Source: Caecitellus pseudoparvulus (Eukaryota; Bigyra: Bicosoecida). Taken from it: DNA of 64,000 bases. Shown here piece after piece: positions 42,319-53,500 of this stretch. Numbering within the stretch: position 1 is the first letter of the stretch; each line of letters starts with the position of its first letter. Below the pieces are notes generated by a model. The model ran no database searches, had not been told where the DNA came from, and worked only from the letters and a program-made list of their open reading frames with translations. Location: the NCBI GenBank assembly GCA_965644315.1, contig CBFFRQ010000015.1:1-64000 (forward strand), given 5' to 3'. A program made the position numbers and the translations under genes.

Positions 42319-45300
42319 TCAGGCGTTGCCAGTGCCCGCCGGTGGGCGCGCTGTGCGGATGACGGCGCCCATGCCCTGGCTCTTGACGAGCAACGCAAAG
42401 CGCTGCACGTGGGACAGCTCGTCCGTGGACAGGGAGGCGTAGTCAAACACACCACGCAAGTCGGTGTAGCCGTCCTTGTAGAACTTGCCCTTGCTGTCCC
42501 CCGCGGAGCGACGGCTGAACACCTTCACATACACCTTTGGCAGGGGCCGCCCGCTGGCCGAATCACGCACAGACACACGCCCAGCGTTCTCCACCACGTG
42601 CACACGCATGCTGTTGGCAAAGTACGGCGCGGTGCAGTGGATGCCTGCGCCCACCGCCTCCACCAGCACGTTGCGGGAGCTGTACTTGTCTGGCAGGGGG
42701 ATGACTGTCTCGGACTCCACGCCTGCTGCCACTGGCGCCGGCAGCTCGTGGCCCACCACGTCGTTGGGCCGCACAAAGGCGAACTGCCCCACACTGCCAC
42801 TGGAGCCGCCGCTGTCCGCCGTGACGAAGGCTGACGTGGAGAACAGCAGCTCGATGTCCATGAGGTAGAAGCGCAGGGACACGGCTGACAGGTTGCTGTA
42901 CGTCACACGCACGCCGCTGCCTTCAGCCATGATGTCCAGGGATGGCGCGCTGCTCATCAAGGCACTGGTCTGCTTCTCCCGCGCCAGCTCCTTGTCCTCA
43001 GCCGCGTCGGCATGCAGCGTGCTGTCCTCGCCTGCCGCTGCTGCTCCGGCGCCGCCTGCGCCATCTGCTTCCGCCAGCTGGGCTGCCACGGCGGCAAACT
43101 TGCGCTGCCACTTGGGCACGGGGTACTCCGCATATGCAGCTGCGACAGCCCGAGCCACTGGCTGGTCGTCGACGTTGAAGAAGTCCAGGTATGCTGCCAA
43201 GTAGTCGTACATGAGCACACCCCACTGCCCCTCCAGGGCTGCACCTGTCAGCGTCGCCGCCACAGTGCTGGGTGTGCCACGAGCACCACTCACGACAGAG
43301 CCAGGCGGCACAGGCACCTTCGCAAACTGTGCCTGAGCATCCATGACGCGGTCCTGCAACAGCAAGTGGTACACGATGGCCAGGCGGGCGGAAGTGGTGA
43401 TGCGGTCGCTGGGGGTGTATGCCAGCACCTCCAGCAACCGGCGCCACTGCTTGCTCTGCTGCACGTTCATGATCTTGCGTGATGCGCCCAGCTGGTGTGC
43501 ACGCGCATTCACCAGGGGGGAGTACTCCAAATGCTCATACGCCCCCGTGCTGCTATGGGGGTCCATGTACATCTCAGCTGCGCCGGGCTGCCCCGACACC
43601 CATGGCTCAGGCGCAAAGGACACCAGGGATGACGCCAGAGTGGGGAAGACGAAGCTGCCCAGGCGGCCCCCGTTGGACTGCTGCAGCAGCCACTGCCGAA
43701 TGCCCCGCACGTCGCCGTGCTTGAAGGCATACTGCCAGATGGTGCCGTTGTACACGCCACGAGCCGCCAAGGCGGACGTGATGGCATGCCAAGTGCTGGG
43801 GTCGCTGCACCTCCACGCCACCTTGCCCACATCCACGCCGGCCAAGGAGTGAGAGCACAGGTACGCCATCACTTGGGCCTCGCTGCCTTGCTGGCTGACA
43901 TACTGCCATGACTCATGGTCCTCAAAGGTGGGCTTGTCCACCACCTTCACAGCCGTGGGCCGGGCAGCTGCCACCAGCTCCTCATCAGCAGACACGTGCA
44001 CTGGGTAGTGAGCGTACTCACCCAAGGCAGGGAAGTAGAAGAAGTACTCGGCCCGTGTCGTGGAGTACGCTGACAGGCGCTGGTGGAAGGACTTCATCAC
44101 GAAGCCGTTGCGGAGTGGCACTGCGCCCTGCGGGATCTGCAGAAGGTAGTCCAGCTCCTGGCTCGCAGAGGACACGTTGGTGATGACGCACTGCACACCG
44201 TACACCTTGTGCCGCATGAACTCCCCACCAGCCACGTACTTGTCCACTTGCTGCCCCTTCACCGTCTTGTACCTGTCCGAGGGGTCAAAGTAGTTCTGCC
44301 CCACCAGCACTGTCGTGGCCTCTGGCTCGCTGGCCTCCTGCAGGTCCTTGTGGAACAGCACTACAGGCGCAGACTTGGCGGTGTACACCACCTTGCCCTC
44401 GCTCACCTGCACATCGGAAGCGTCGTCGTTGGTGAAGGGCAGCTCAATCACGGCCAGCGCCAGCAGCATCTCGTTCAGCGACCTGGCTGCCAGGGCGAAG
44501 TTGCGAGACACGAAGGGTACATACGCCGCATTGGCGCTGCCATCAGGCAGGAAAGGCTCGCCGTACTTGGCACGGTGCATGGCAAAGTCAGCCCAGAACT
44601 CGGAGAAGGTGACGAGGTGGGTCGTGTTCTGGGTGGTCTTGACGTTCCAGTAGTGCATCTCGGCGAACTCCTCGGTCTTGTCCAGGGAGCGGTACGCTTC
44701 CTGAGCTACACGCGACCTGGCATCCAGGTCAGCCTCCAGCGAAACCTCGCATTCATCGGCAGCAAAGTCCATGCAGAGGTCTCCGTCCGCCATTGCCATG
44801 GCCATTTCCGGCATCGGTGCCGCTGATCGCGCCATCGGCGCTGCGGAACGCTGTGGCGCAGAAGCAAAGCTCATAGCGGGCGAAGGCACCGCCATTGGCT
44901 TGGGTGGAGGCATGGCACCCCCTCCAGGCGCTGGTGCACCAAACAGATCATCAGCAGCCTTGGCGAACTTCTTCTTCTGCGCTCTCTCAGTGGACTTGAT
45001 CTTGTCGGCCAGCGCGTGTGCCTTGTCGTCATCCTCCAGCGCGTTGGACGAGATGGCAGAGTTGAACACCAACTCCCACACCTCACTGGGCGTCGGCTGT
45101 TGCTCAGCACGGTCCAGTGCACTGGTTGCCAATAAAAACGCGTGAGCTGCTCCGTCTGCCGCCTCCACGGCCTCAGCGCGTGCAGAAGGCGTGTCATCGC
45201 CTGCCGCAGCAGGGGAACCAGCAGATGGCAGGCGCCCAATCAAGAGGGCACGCTCAGCATGGTTCAGCTGGGCAAAGGGACCAGGCGCAGCGTAGTACGT

Positions 45301-48300
45301 CAGGTCCTCACCCAGCACGAAGCGATCCATGAAGGTCTTGGCGCGCTTGCACTGCAGGTAGGGCCGCACGATGCTGTCGAAGAAGGCCCGGTCCCGCATG
45401 TACAGGAACAAGTGCACCTCGTGGCAAGCGTACTTGGAGTACTTGGCGGCCTTCTCAGCAGGCGACAGACTAGGCCAGCTCACCAGCCAGGAGAAGTCCT
45501 TCGTCAGGGCGGCACTGTGGGTGCTGCTGCCGCCCGGCATGTGTGTGGACAGGCCAGTGAACAGGCGCAGGATGCGGCTGAGGGTGGCGTACTCCTCCAC
45601 CTTCGTGTCGCTGGCAGCTGTGATGGATGCAGACTCCCCAGTGCGCAGGACCGAGATGCTCTTCTGCTGTGAGAAGTGCTGTGTGGGCGGCAGGGGGTAC
45701 TCCAGAGACATGGGCCGTGCCCACTTGGCAGCAGCATCAGCAGCAGCAAGGGCGGCAGCATCGCCGCTCTGGGCTGCAGCATGTGCATCGGGGCTGGGCA
45801 TGAGGCTGGTGGTGTAGCCTGCACATGACACGGCATCTGTCGCCACCACCGTGAGGAAGACTGGACCGGTGGCTTCTGTGGCCAGCTCAGCCAGGGGCAC
45901 GCTGACACAGCCCTGTGCGTCAGGGGTGAGGTTGAAGTGCAGGCGAGCGGGGTGGGCCAAGAAGTCCAGCGTCACTTGGCTGCTGGGCGGGCCGTGGTGC
46001 CCGCCACCACCGCCACCGGCGCGGCGCCTCGCCCTTCCTCTTGAAGCAGCCATGCTCCTGGAGGGAGCAGCGGCAGCCCGTCCACCCGCCGTGAAGGAGT
46101 CGTACGCACTGCCTGCCGCTGCCTCCTGCGTGTCCGTCTGAGTCTTGCCGATGGCCCATGGGTTCAACAGCAAGGACGGACGGGGCAAGGTGTTCCCAGC
46201 CTGTGCTGCCGCCTGGGCACGGTCCAGAATGTACCGGTGCTCCTCACCCAGCAAGCGTGGCTTGATGTACTGGCTGCTCAGGGCGCCCTCCCCGCTGCTG
46301 CCGCCAATGGCACGATCCTCGTGACCCAGCTCCCCCAGGCCGTTCATCAAGGGGCTGTACGGGGCAAAGTGTGTCGCTGCCAGGTGCACTCGCACAGCCG
46401 CCTTGCCGCCACTGCCGCCTGCCGTCGCCACGACAACCTTGCCGTCTGGCGTCACAGACACATCCGTCACCCGCACAGGCTGTGAGGTGCTGCGCGCAAA
46501 GGCGATGCCAGACCGACGCACGATGGAGGCGGCGGTTGCAGAGGCTGCCGCTGGCGTGTGTGCAGCCAGCCCCGCGCCTGACGCTGCGGCAGCATCCATG
46601 ACGGCGCCAGACGTCACGGCCTGTGCCGTGGCTGCGTCAAGGACGTGCACGACGATGTGCTCAGGCGCAGCAAAGTCACGGAACAGCGTCAGCTGGTAAG
46701 CGCCAGCAGGCATGCCTGCCAGGGTGATGCACCGCCCGGCAGGGTCGTGGGTCGCGTGCTCACGTGCATCTGCTGCCACAGCCATGCCCCCCAAGGCTGG
46801 GTGGTAGTAACTCCATGGCTGGCTCCAGTCAAGGCATGCAGCCAGCGGTGACGGCGTCATGCGCACCAAGGCGAAGGGTGTGCCTGATGTCCCGGCAGGG
46901 GCGTGGAAGGGCACCACCAGCGGCTCGCTTGAGCCCTCCACCATGGTCAGCTCAGTGAAGAAGGCAGACATGGACGTGCCAGGCGGCACCAAGTCGAAGC
47001 TGGCCTGGGGGAAACGCTCGCCCACACTGGACTCGTCAGCCACCGTGATGCTGTCAAAGCCCAGGCTGTGCAGGTCGCCGAGGCTGGCGAAGCCGTCAGC
47101 GCCCGTCCGCAGCACTTTCGTGTGCGTGCCCAGCAGTGGGTTGGCCATGCTCACACGCAGGTGCACGCCGGGCAGTGCCTCACCCGACTTGCCCAGCACG
47201 TACAGACGCCAGCCGCCTGCACCCGCCGATGGCCCAGCTCCTGGGCCAGTGGCAGCCCCCCCGTCAGTGGACCCACCAGCCACGTACCGCAAGTACACTG
47301 ACTTCATCCGGTCAGTGCCGTCGATGCCGTTGACGATGGTGGTGTGTGAGGCAGTCAGGTGCTGCTTGGCCCCAGTGATGGCAGCGGTCATCGTGCCGTG
47401 CAGCGTGGCCGTCAGCTTGCGCAGGCCATTGGGCACGGCAATGGTGAGGGTGGTCTCGCTGCCCTCGCTCAGCTGCACGCCCTTGAAGTCCTTGCTGGAC
47501 GACACGCCGTCGCCGTCCGTGGACTCCACCGTCACACGCACATCCTCCAGCAGGGACAGCGGCAGAGGCAAGGGGGCGGCGGCCCCTGATGGCTGGTGGC
47601 GCAGGCGTGCCCGCAGCGCCACGGAGGCCTTGCGGTGGTCCTTCACCAGCCCCTCCTCCTCCACGTACCACGCTGCCTCCAGCTGGTAGTGCTCCGCGTA
47701 GTGCGTGAAGGAGGACAGGGAGGAGAAAGACCACGGCTCTGGCCCGTCACCCTGCTTCAGGGTCATGATGACACTCTGCCCAGGGCGGTCCTGCTGCGCG
47801 AACGGCACCATGATCTCGCCGTCCTCCCGCGGCGTGTAGGTGCGCCCCCCGATCCACAGCGACACATCCGCAGGGTTGGGCAGGGGGGAGTTCGTCTCGT
47901 CCAGGACACGGAACGCCTGCCCTGCAGCCGTCTCACGAGTCACAAACCGCAAGGCACCCTTGCGGATGATGGCCCGAGCGGAGTACCCGCCACCCACCAG
48001 CTCCACGACAAACACGCCACGCCGAGCTGTCACGGGGTTGGACAGCGCTTCGATGGGGAACGTGTGCAGGCCGCGCTGGATGGGCGGCGTGTCCAGGGTC
48101 ACGGACCGGGTGTCGTTGGGGATGAGCCCGTCCAAGTCGATGGAGGTGGAGATCTCCACGCCCTTCTCCTTGTAGAACGCCGTCGTGTTGATCTCGAACA
48201 CGCTGATGGTGAGGGACGACACGTTCTTCAAGTACACGTGCAGCGACACGGGGTCCGTCACGTCGTACACTTGCTTGTTGTGCGGGGCCAGCTCCAGATC

Positions 48301-50047
48301 CACACGGTCCCGCAGGCGCTGCAGAGCGCCCTCACCCCCAACAGCCGTCACCAGAGACGTGTCACTGCCACCCTTGCCTGCCAGCAGCAGCGCCTCGGCA
48401 CGCCACCTGCTCAGGTCACGGTCAGTGACGAATGTCGTCAGGCCCTTGGGCAGTGCAGCACTCAGCGACAGACTGCCCAGCAGCTCCTGGATGCCGCGCT
48501 GCACAGTGGCAGTGTCGGCACCAGACGATGGCGCAGCCAGGCCGTACAGCCACCCCGCCGACGCGCCCTGCCCCGGCCGCACCAGCAGCCCAGAGCACTC
48601 GGCATCCTGCACCGTGCGGCGGAAGTCGCTGTTCCACGACGCGCTCTGGCGAGGCAGGCTCAAGAAGTGGAAGAAGTCCAGACTCCCGTACACGGCAGCA
48701 CTCGCCGTGGGCAGGGAAATGCCGCGGGACCCCCGACCCACCATGCGAGATAGGATGCCACCGCTGCCCTGCTCAGCGCTCAGCACCGTCTCCAAGCCCG
48801 GGTACCCCGCGGGGGCAGGGCCGGGCAGTCCCCCTGTCAGCCGCCCCGTCGTCACCTCCGCCAGCTTCACACGGTGGTAGTACACCGCGTGCAGCAACGG
48901 CAACATGAAGCCGGGCAGCTTCAACGGCGCCAGCTCGGCCAGCACCGCATCCAGGTACGCCTGCTTGGCCCCCACATCCATGTCGAAGTCCACGCTCTCC
49001 ACACTCGCCACACGTGACACCAGCGCCTTCAAGTACGCCTGGTTCTTCCACACGGGCACCTTCCCGCGCTCACGCAGCATGCGCAGCTCAGCCAGCGTCA
49101 AGTCACGGAACAATGGAGCCCCCAGAGACGACGACATGTGGCGGGACTGGCCCAGTCGACTGCTCACGCCGTTCTCGTCAACGTACTTGTCCTCCGTCCG
49201 CGCAGCCAGCACCATCTCCACCGCCGCCACGCGCTCCGCAGACGACAGATGGCGCGGCACGCCATGCCCGGCCAGCAGCCACCGCAGCAGTGGCCCACGG
49301 CGGGGGTCTTCGTTCAGGTACTGCCACACTGTCACGTCCTCCAGGGGTGGCCGCCCCGCGCTGTCCAGCTGGGACCGAGCCTTGGAGTCCACGCCCAGAC
49401 CCTGCAGCAGCTGCCGCGGGCTCAGCTTGGACAAGTCCAGGCTCGTGGGCGTCGTGTCCTCCCGGTCGTCAGCGTGTGCAGGCAGGTCCTGCCGATGGGA
49501 AAAGCTCAGTCGGAAGTGCTCCACCAGGTCCTTGATCAGCGCCTTGTCCCCTGCCGTCACCTCGTCCTCGCTGGAGAACTTACTCAGGGCACGACGCCAC
49601 TTGAACCGCTTCGCGTCCCCTGGCACATCGCGGTCAGCCTCGCGGGAAGCCAGGAATGCTTCGATGGCGCCCTCCAGATCGGCAGGGTACCCTGCACAAG
49701 GGGGCGAGGGGCAAGGTGTGCCCTGGGCGCCCTGAGCCGGCACCGCCTCACCACGTGAACAGGAGTTTCACGTGCCGCCACACCAGAGCGGCCTGTGGCA
49801 GGGGTACCGCGCCCACGCACCTGACTGCTCGCTGAGGAGCTCCTGGAAGTAGTACCATCGATTGGATCCGGGCACGAGCTCGGACAGCACAGCCTTGCGG
49901 TCCTGTGGGAAGTGCAGGGTGTTGGCGTGGTGAAGCTGGGCGTGGTGGAGGGCACGGTGCCAGTGCGAGCTGAGCGAGGCCGCGACGCACGTCAGAAAGG
50001 GCCCACTTCTCAATGAAGTCCAGATCACTGGACTGCACGGGATCCAT
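42319..50047 (-). CDS. Giant conserved protein with macroglobulin/Ig-like beta regions, copy 1
   Basis: Exons 50047-49991 (MDPVQSSDLDFIEKWALSD), 49935-49821 and 49691-42319, with GTGCGT donors and CGCCCAG/TTGTGCAG acceptors, give 2514 residues. No signal peptide is visible. The N-terminal ~500 residues are helical. Then come several beta-rich stretches resembling macroglobulin/Ig-like domains (YDVTDPVSLHVYLKNVSSL; RRGVFVVELVGGGYSARAII). A second helical region holds YEHLEYSPLVNARAHQLG. The C-terminus has a carboxypeptidase-regulatory-like segment, VYVKVFSRRSAGDSKGKFYK followed by DGYTDLRGVFDYASLSTDEL. I recall this terminal motif from large uncharacterised alpha-2-macroglobulin-like proteins, but the family is not certain and no thioester motif was seen. 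Residues around 1250 and 1590 (blocks 46001-46080, 44711-45010) differ completely from copy 2; here the second block is Met/Ala/Pro-rich. Confidence 0.85.
44711..45010 (-). other. Divergent island 2, left copy (Ala/Met/Pro-rich linker)
   Basis: Between LADKIK and RVAQEAYRSLDKTEEF this copy encodes a KKKFAKAADDLFG start followed by an Ala/Met/Pro/Ser-rich linker with repeats such as SAAPMARSAAPMPEMAMAMA. The corresponding right-arm block (55553-55885) shows no similarity. Flanking sequence on both sides is nearly identical between arms. Confidence 0.85.
46001..46080 (-). other. Divergent island 1, left copy (Arg/Gly-rich)
   Basis: This block encodes SRGRARRRAGGGGGG before HHGPPSSQ. The right arm has an unrelated but also basic sequence at 54484-54559. 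The surrounding arms match almost perfectly. Confidence 0.85.
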
Positions 50048-50059
50048 GGCGATTCGGTC

Positions 50060-50502
50060 TTGTTACACGCCTGGGGAGGCTCTCGTTCGTAGAGAAGTCG
50101 GCAGTTGCTCAGGAGCTGAACTGCAGGCAGGAATGCAGCACAGGGGACAAGTGGGTCCACAGAGTGCTGTGAATTGAAAGAAAAAGATGAGATTGTAAGG
50201 AAGGTGGGGAGGGGTTGGGGGGGAAAGGGTTTGAGAGTGGAGTGGAAGTGGCCGGTCGCAGAGGGACGAGCACGCGCGTTGCACACCGTCACCGCTTGCA
50301 CGATGCCCTCCCGCCAAAGCTGCGCAGTTGTTCATGCTCAAAGTGGACGCACGGCCACAATAACACCATACTTTTTGCCTCGCTATCGCGTTTCAGGCCC
50401 ATCCCGTGCAATTCTGAAGAGCGCGATCGAGGCGCCGCACATCCTCACAACCACATTCGGGTGCATCTTCACGCCGGCGCTGAGGTTCAGGAAGAAAGAG
50501 CG
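50060..50502. promoter_or_regulatory. 443-bp palindrome loop and divergent promoter
   Basis: This unique-sequence centre separates the two inverted arms and contains both start-proximal regions. It must drive both copies outward. It is less GC-rich than the arms, with an A/G-rich tract (GAAAGAAAAAGATGAGATTG near 50174) and a G-run (GGTTGGGGGGGAAAGGG). The two halves do not match each other, so the two copies have different promoters. Short reading frames here are not supported. Confidence 0.6.
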
Positions 50503-50514
50503 GACCGAATCGCC

Positions 50515-53500
50515 ATGGATCCCGTGCAGTCCAGTGATCTGGACTTCATCGAGAAGTGGGCCCTCTCTGACGTGCGTCGCGGCCTCGCTCGGCTCGCACT
50601 GGCACCGCGCCCTCCACCACGCCCAGCTTCACCACGCCAACACCCTGCACTTCCCACAGGACCGCAAGGCTGTGCTGTCCGAGCTCGTGCCCGGGTCCAA
50701 TCGATGGTACTACTTCCAGGAGCTCCTCAGCGAGCAGTCAGGTGCGTGGGCGCGGTACCCCTGCCACAGGCCGCTCTGGTGTGGCGGCACGTGAAACTCC
50801 TGTTCACGTGGTGAGGCGGTGCCGGCTCAGGGCGCCCAGGGCACACCTTGCCCCTCGCCCCCTTGTGCAGGGTACCCTGCCGATCTGGAGGGCGCCATCG
50901 AAGCATTCCTGGCTTCCCGCGAGGCTGACCGCGATGTGCCAGGGGACGCGAAGCGGTTCAAGTGGCGTCGTGCCCTGAGTAAGTTCTCCAGCGAGGACGA
51001 GGTGACGGCAGGGGACAAGGCGTTGATCAAGGACCTGGTGGAGCACTTCCGACTGAGCTTCTCCCATCGGCAGGACCTGCCTGCACACGCTGACGACCGG
51101 GAGGACACGACGCCCACGAGCCTGGACTTGTCCAAGCTGAGCCCGCGGCAGCTGCTGCAGGGTCTGGGCGTGGACTCCAAGGCTCGGTCCCAGCTGGACA
51201 GCGCGGGGCGGCCACCCCTGGAGGACGTGACAGTGTGGCAGTACCTGAACGAAGACCCCCGCCGTGGGCCACTGCTGCGGTGGCTGCTGGCCGGGCATGG
51301 CGTGCCGCGCCATCTGTCGTCTGCGGAGCGCGTGGCGGCGGTGGAGATGGTGCTGGCTGCGCGGACGGAGGACAAGTACGTTGACGAGAACGGCGTGAGC
51401 AGTCGACTGGGCCAGTCCCGCCACATGTCGTCGTCTCTGGGGGCTCCATTGTTCCGTGACTTGACGCTGGCTGAGCTGCGCATGCTGCGTGAGCGCGGGA
51501 AGGTGCCCGTGTGGAAGAACCAGGCGTACTTGAAGGCGCTGGTGTCACGTGTGGCGAGTGTGGAGAGCGTGGACTTCGACATGGATGTGGGGGCCAAGCA
51601 GGCGTACCTGGATGCGGTGCTGGCCGAGCTGGCGCCGTTGAAGCTGCCCGGCTTCATGTTGCCGTTGCTGCACGCGGTGTACTACCACCGTGTGAAGCTG
51701 GCGGAGGTGACGACGGGGCGGCTGACAGGGGGACTGCCCGGCCCTGCCCCCGCGGGGTACCCGGGCTTGGAGACGGTGCTGAGCGCTGAGCAGGGCAGCG
51801 GTGGCATCCTATCTCGCATGGTGGGTCGGGGGTCCCGCGGCATTTCCCTGCCCACGGCGAGTGCTGCCGTGTACGGGAGTCTGGACTTCTTCCACTTCTT
51901 GAGCCTGCCTCGCCAGAGCGCGTCGTGGAACAGCGACTTCCGCCGCACGGTGCAGGATGCCGAGTGCTCTGGGCTGCTGGTGCGGCCGGGGCAGGGCGCG
52001 TCGGCGGGGTGGCTGTACGGCCTGGCTGCGCCATCGTCTGGTGCCGACACTGCCACTGTGCAGCGCGGCATCCAGGAGCTGCTGGGCAGTCTGTCGCTGA
52101 GTGCTGCACTGCCCAAGGGCCTGACGACATTCGTCACTGACCGTGACCTGAGCAGGTGGCGTGCCGAGGCGCTGCTGCTGGCAGGCAAGGGTGGCAGTGA
52201 CACGTCTCTGGTGACGGCTGTTGGGGGTGAGGGCGCTCTGCAGCGCCTGCGGGACCGTGTGGATCTGGAGCTGGCCCCGCACAACAAGCAAGTGTACGAC
52301 GTGACGGACCCCGTGTCGCTGCACGTGTACTTGAAGAACGTGTCGTCCCTCACCATCAGCGTGTTCGAGATCAACACGACGGCGTTCTACAAGGAGAAGG
52401 GCGTGGAGATCTCCACCTCCATCGACTTGGACGGGCTCATCCCCAACGACACCCGGTCCGTGACCCTGGACACGCCGCCCATCCAGCGCGGCCTGCACAC
52501 GTTCCCCATCGAAGCGCTGTCCAACCCCGTGACAGCTCGGCGTGGCGTGTTTGTCGTGGAGCTGGTGGGTGGCGGGTACTCCGCTCGGGCCATCATCCGC
52601 AAGGGTGCCTTGCGGTTTGTGACTCGTGAGACGGCTGCAGGGCAGGCGTTCCGTGTCCTGGACGAGACGAACTCCCCCCTGCCCAACCCTGCGGATGTGT
52701 CGCTGTGGATCGGGGGGCGCACCTACACGCCGCGGGAGGACGGCGAGATCATGGTGCCGTTCGCGCAGCAGGACCGCCCTGGGCAGAGTGTCATCATGAC
52801 CCTGAAGCAGGGTGACGGGCCAGAGCCGTGGTCTTTCTCCTCCCTGTCCTCCTTCACGCACTACGCGGAGCACTACCAGCTGGAGGCAGCGTGGTACGTG
52901 GAGGAGGAGGGGCTGGTGAAGGACCACCGCAAGGCCTCCGTGGCGCTGCGGGCACGCCTGCGCCACCAGCCATCAGGGGCCGCCGCCCCCTTGCCTCTGC
53001 CGCTGTCCCTGCTGGAGGATGTGCGTGTGACGGTGGAGTCCACGGACGGCGACGGCGTGTCGTCCAGCAAGGACTTCAAGGGCGTGCAGCTGAGCGAGGG
53101 CAGCGAGACCACCCTCACCATTGCCGTGCCCAATGGCCTGCGCAAGCTGACGGCCACGCTGCACGGCACGATGACCGCTGCCATCACTGGGGCCAAGCAG
53201 CACCTGACTGCCTCACACACCACCATCGTCAACGGCATCGACGGCACTGACCGGATGAAGTCAGTGTACTTGCGGTACGTGGCTGGTGGGTCCACTGACG
53301 GGGGGGCTGCCACTGGCCCAGGAGCTGGGCCATCGGCGGGTGCAGGCGGCTGGCGTCTGTACGTGCTGGGCAAGTCGGGTGAGGCACTGCCCGGCGTGCA
53401 CCTGCGTGTGAGCATGGCCAACCCACTGCTGGGCACGCACACGAAAGTGCTGCGGACGGGCGCTGACGGCTTCGCCAGCCTCGGCGACCTGCACAGCCTG

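Larger units (their letters stand above)
42319..50059 (-). repeat. Left arm of a near-perfect 7.7-kb inverted repeat
   Basis: The reverse complement of this segment matches 50503-58276 almost base for base, including both introns of the encoded gene. By inspection differences are scattered singletons (for example Ile/Val and Met/Val changes, two bases in the 55-nt intron). The exceptions are two replaced blocks near 46001-46080 and 44711-45010. Homology ends exactly at the stop codon outside and 12 nt upstream of the ATG inside. Confidence 0.95.

Noticed and set aside
47596-48753. 385-residue frame on the plus strand, repeated at 51809-52966 on the minus strand
   Set aside because: Its presence twice simply reflects the palindrome; both are antisense shadows of the giant genes.
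50174-50814. Frames of about 200 residues running from the palindrome loop into the right arm
   Set aside because: They read through the 55-nt intron and share sequence only because of exon overlap; the spliced model gives an ATG and continuous frame.
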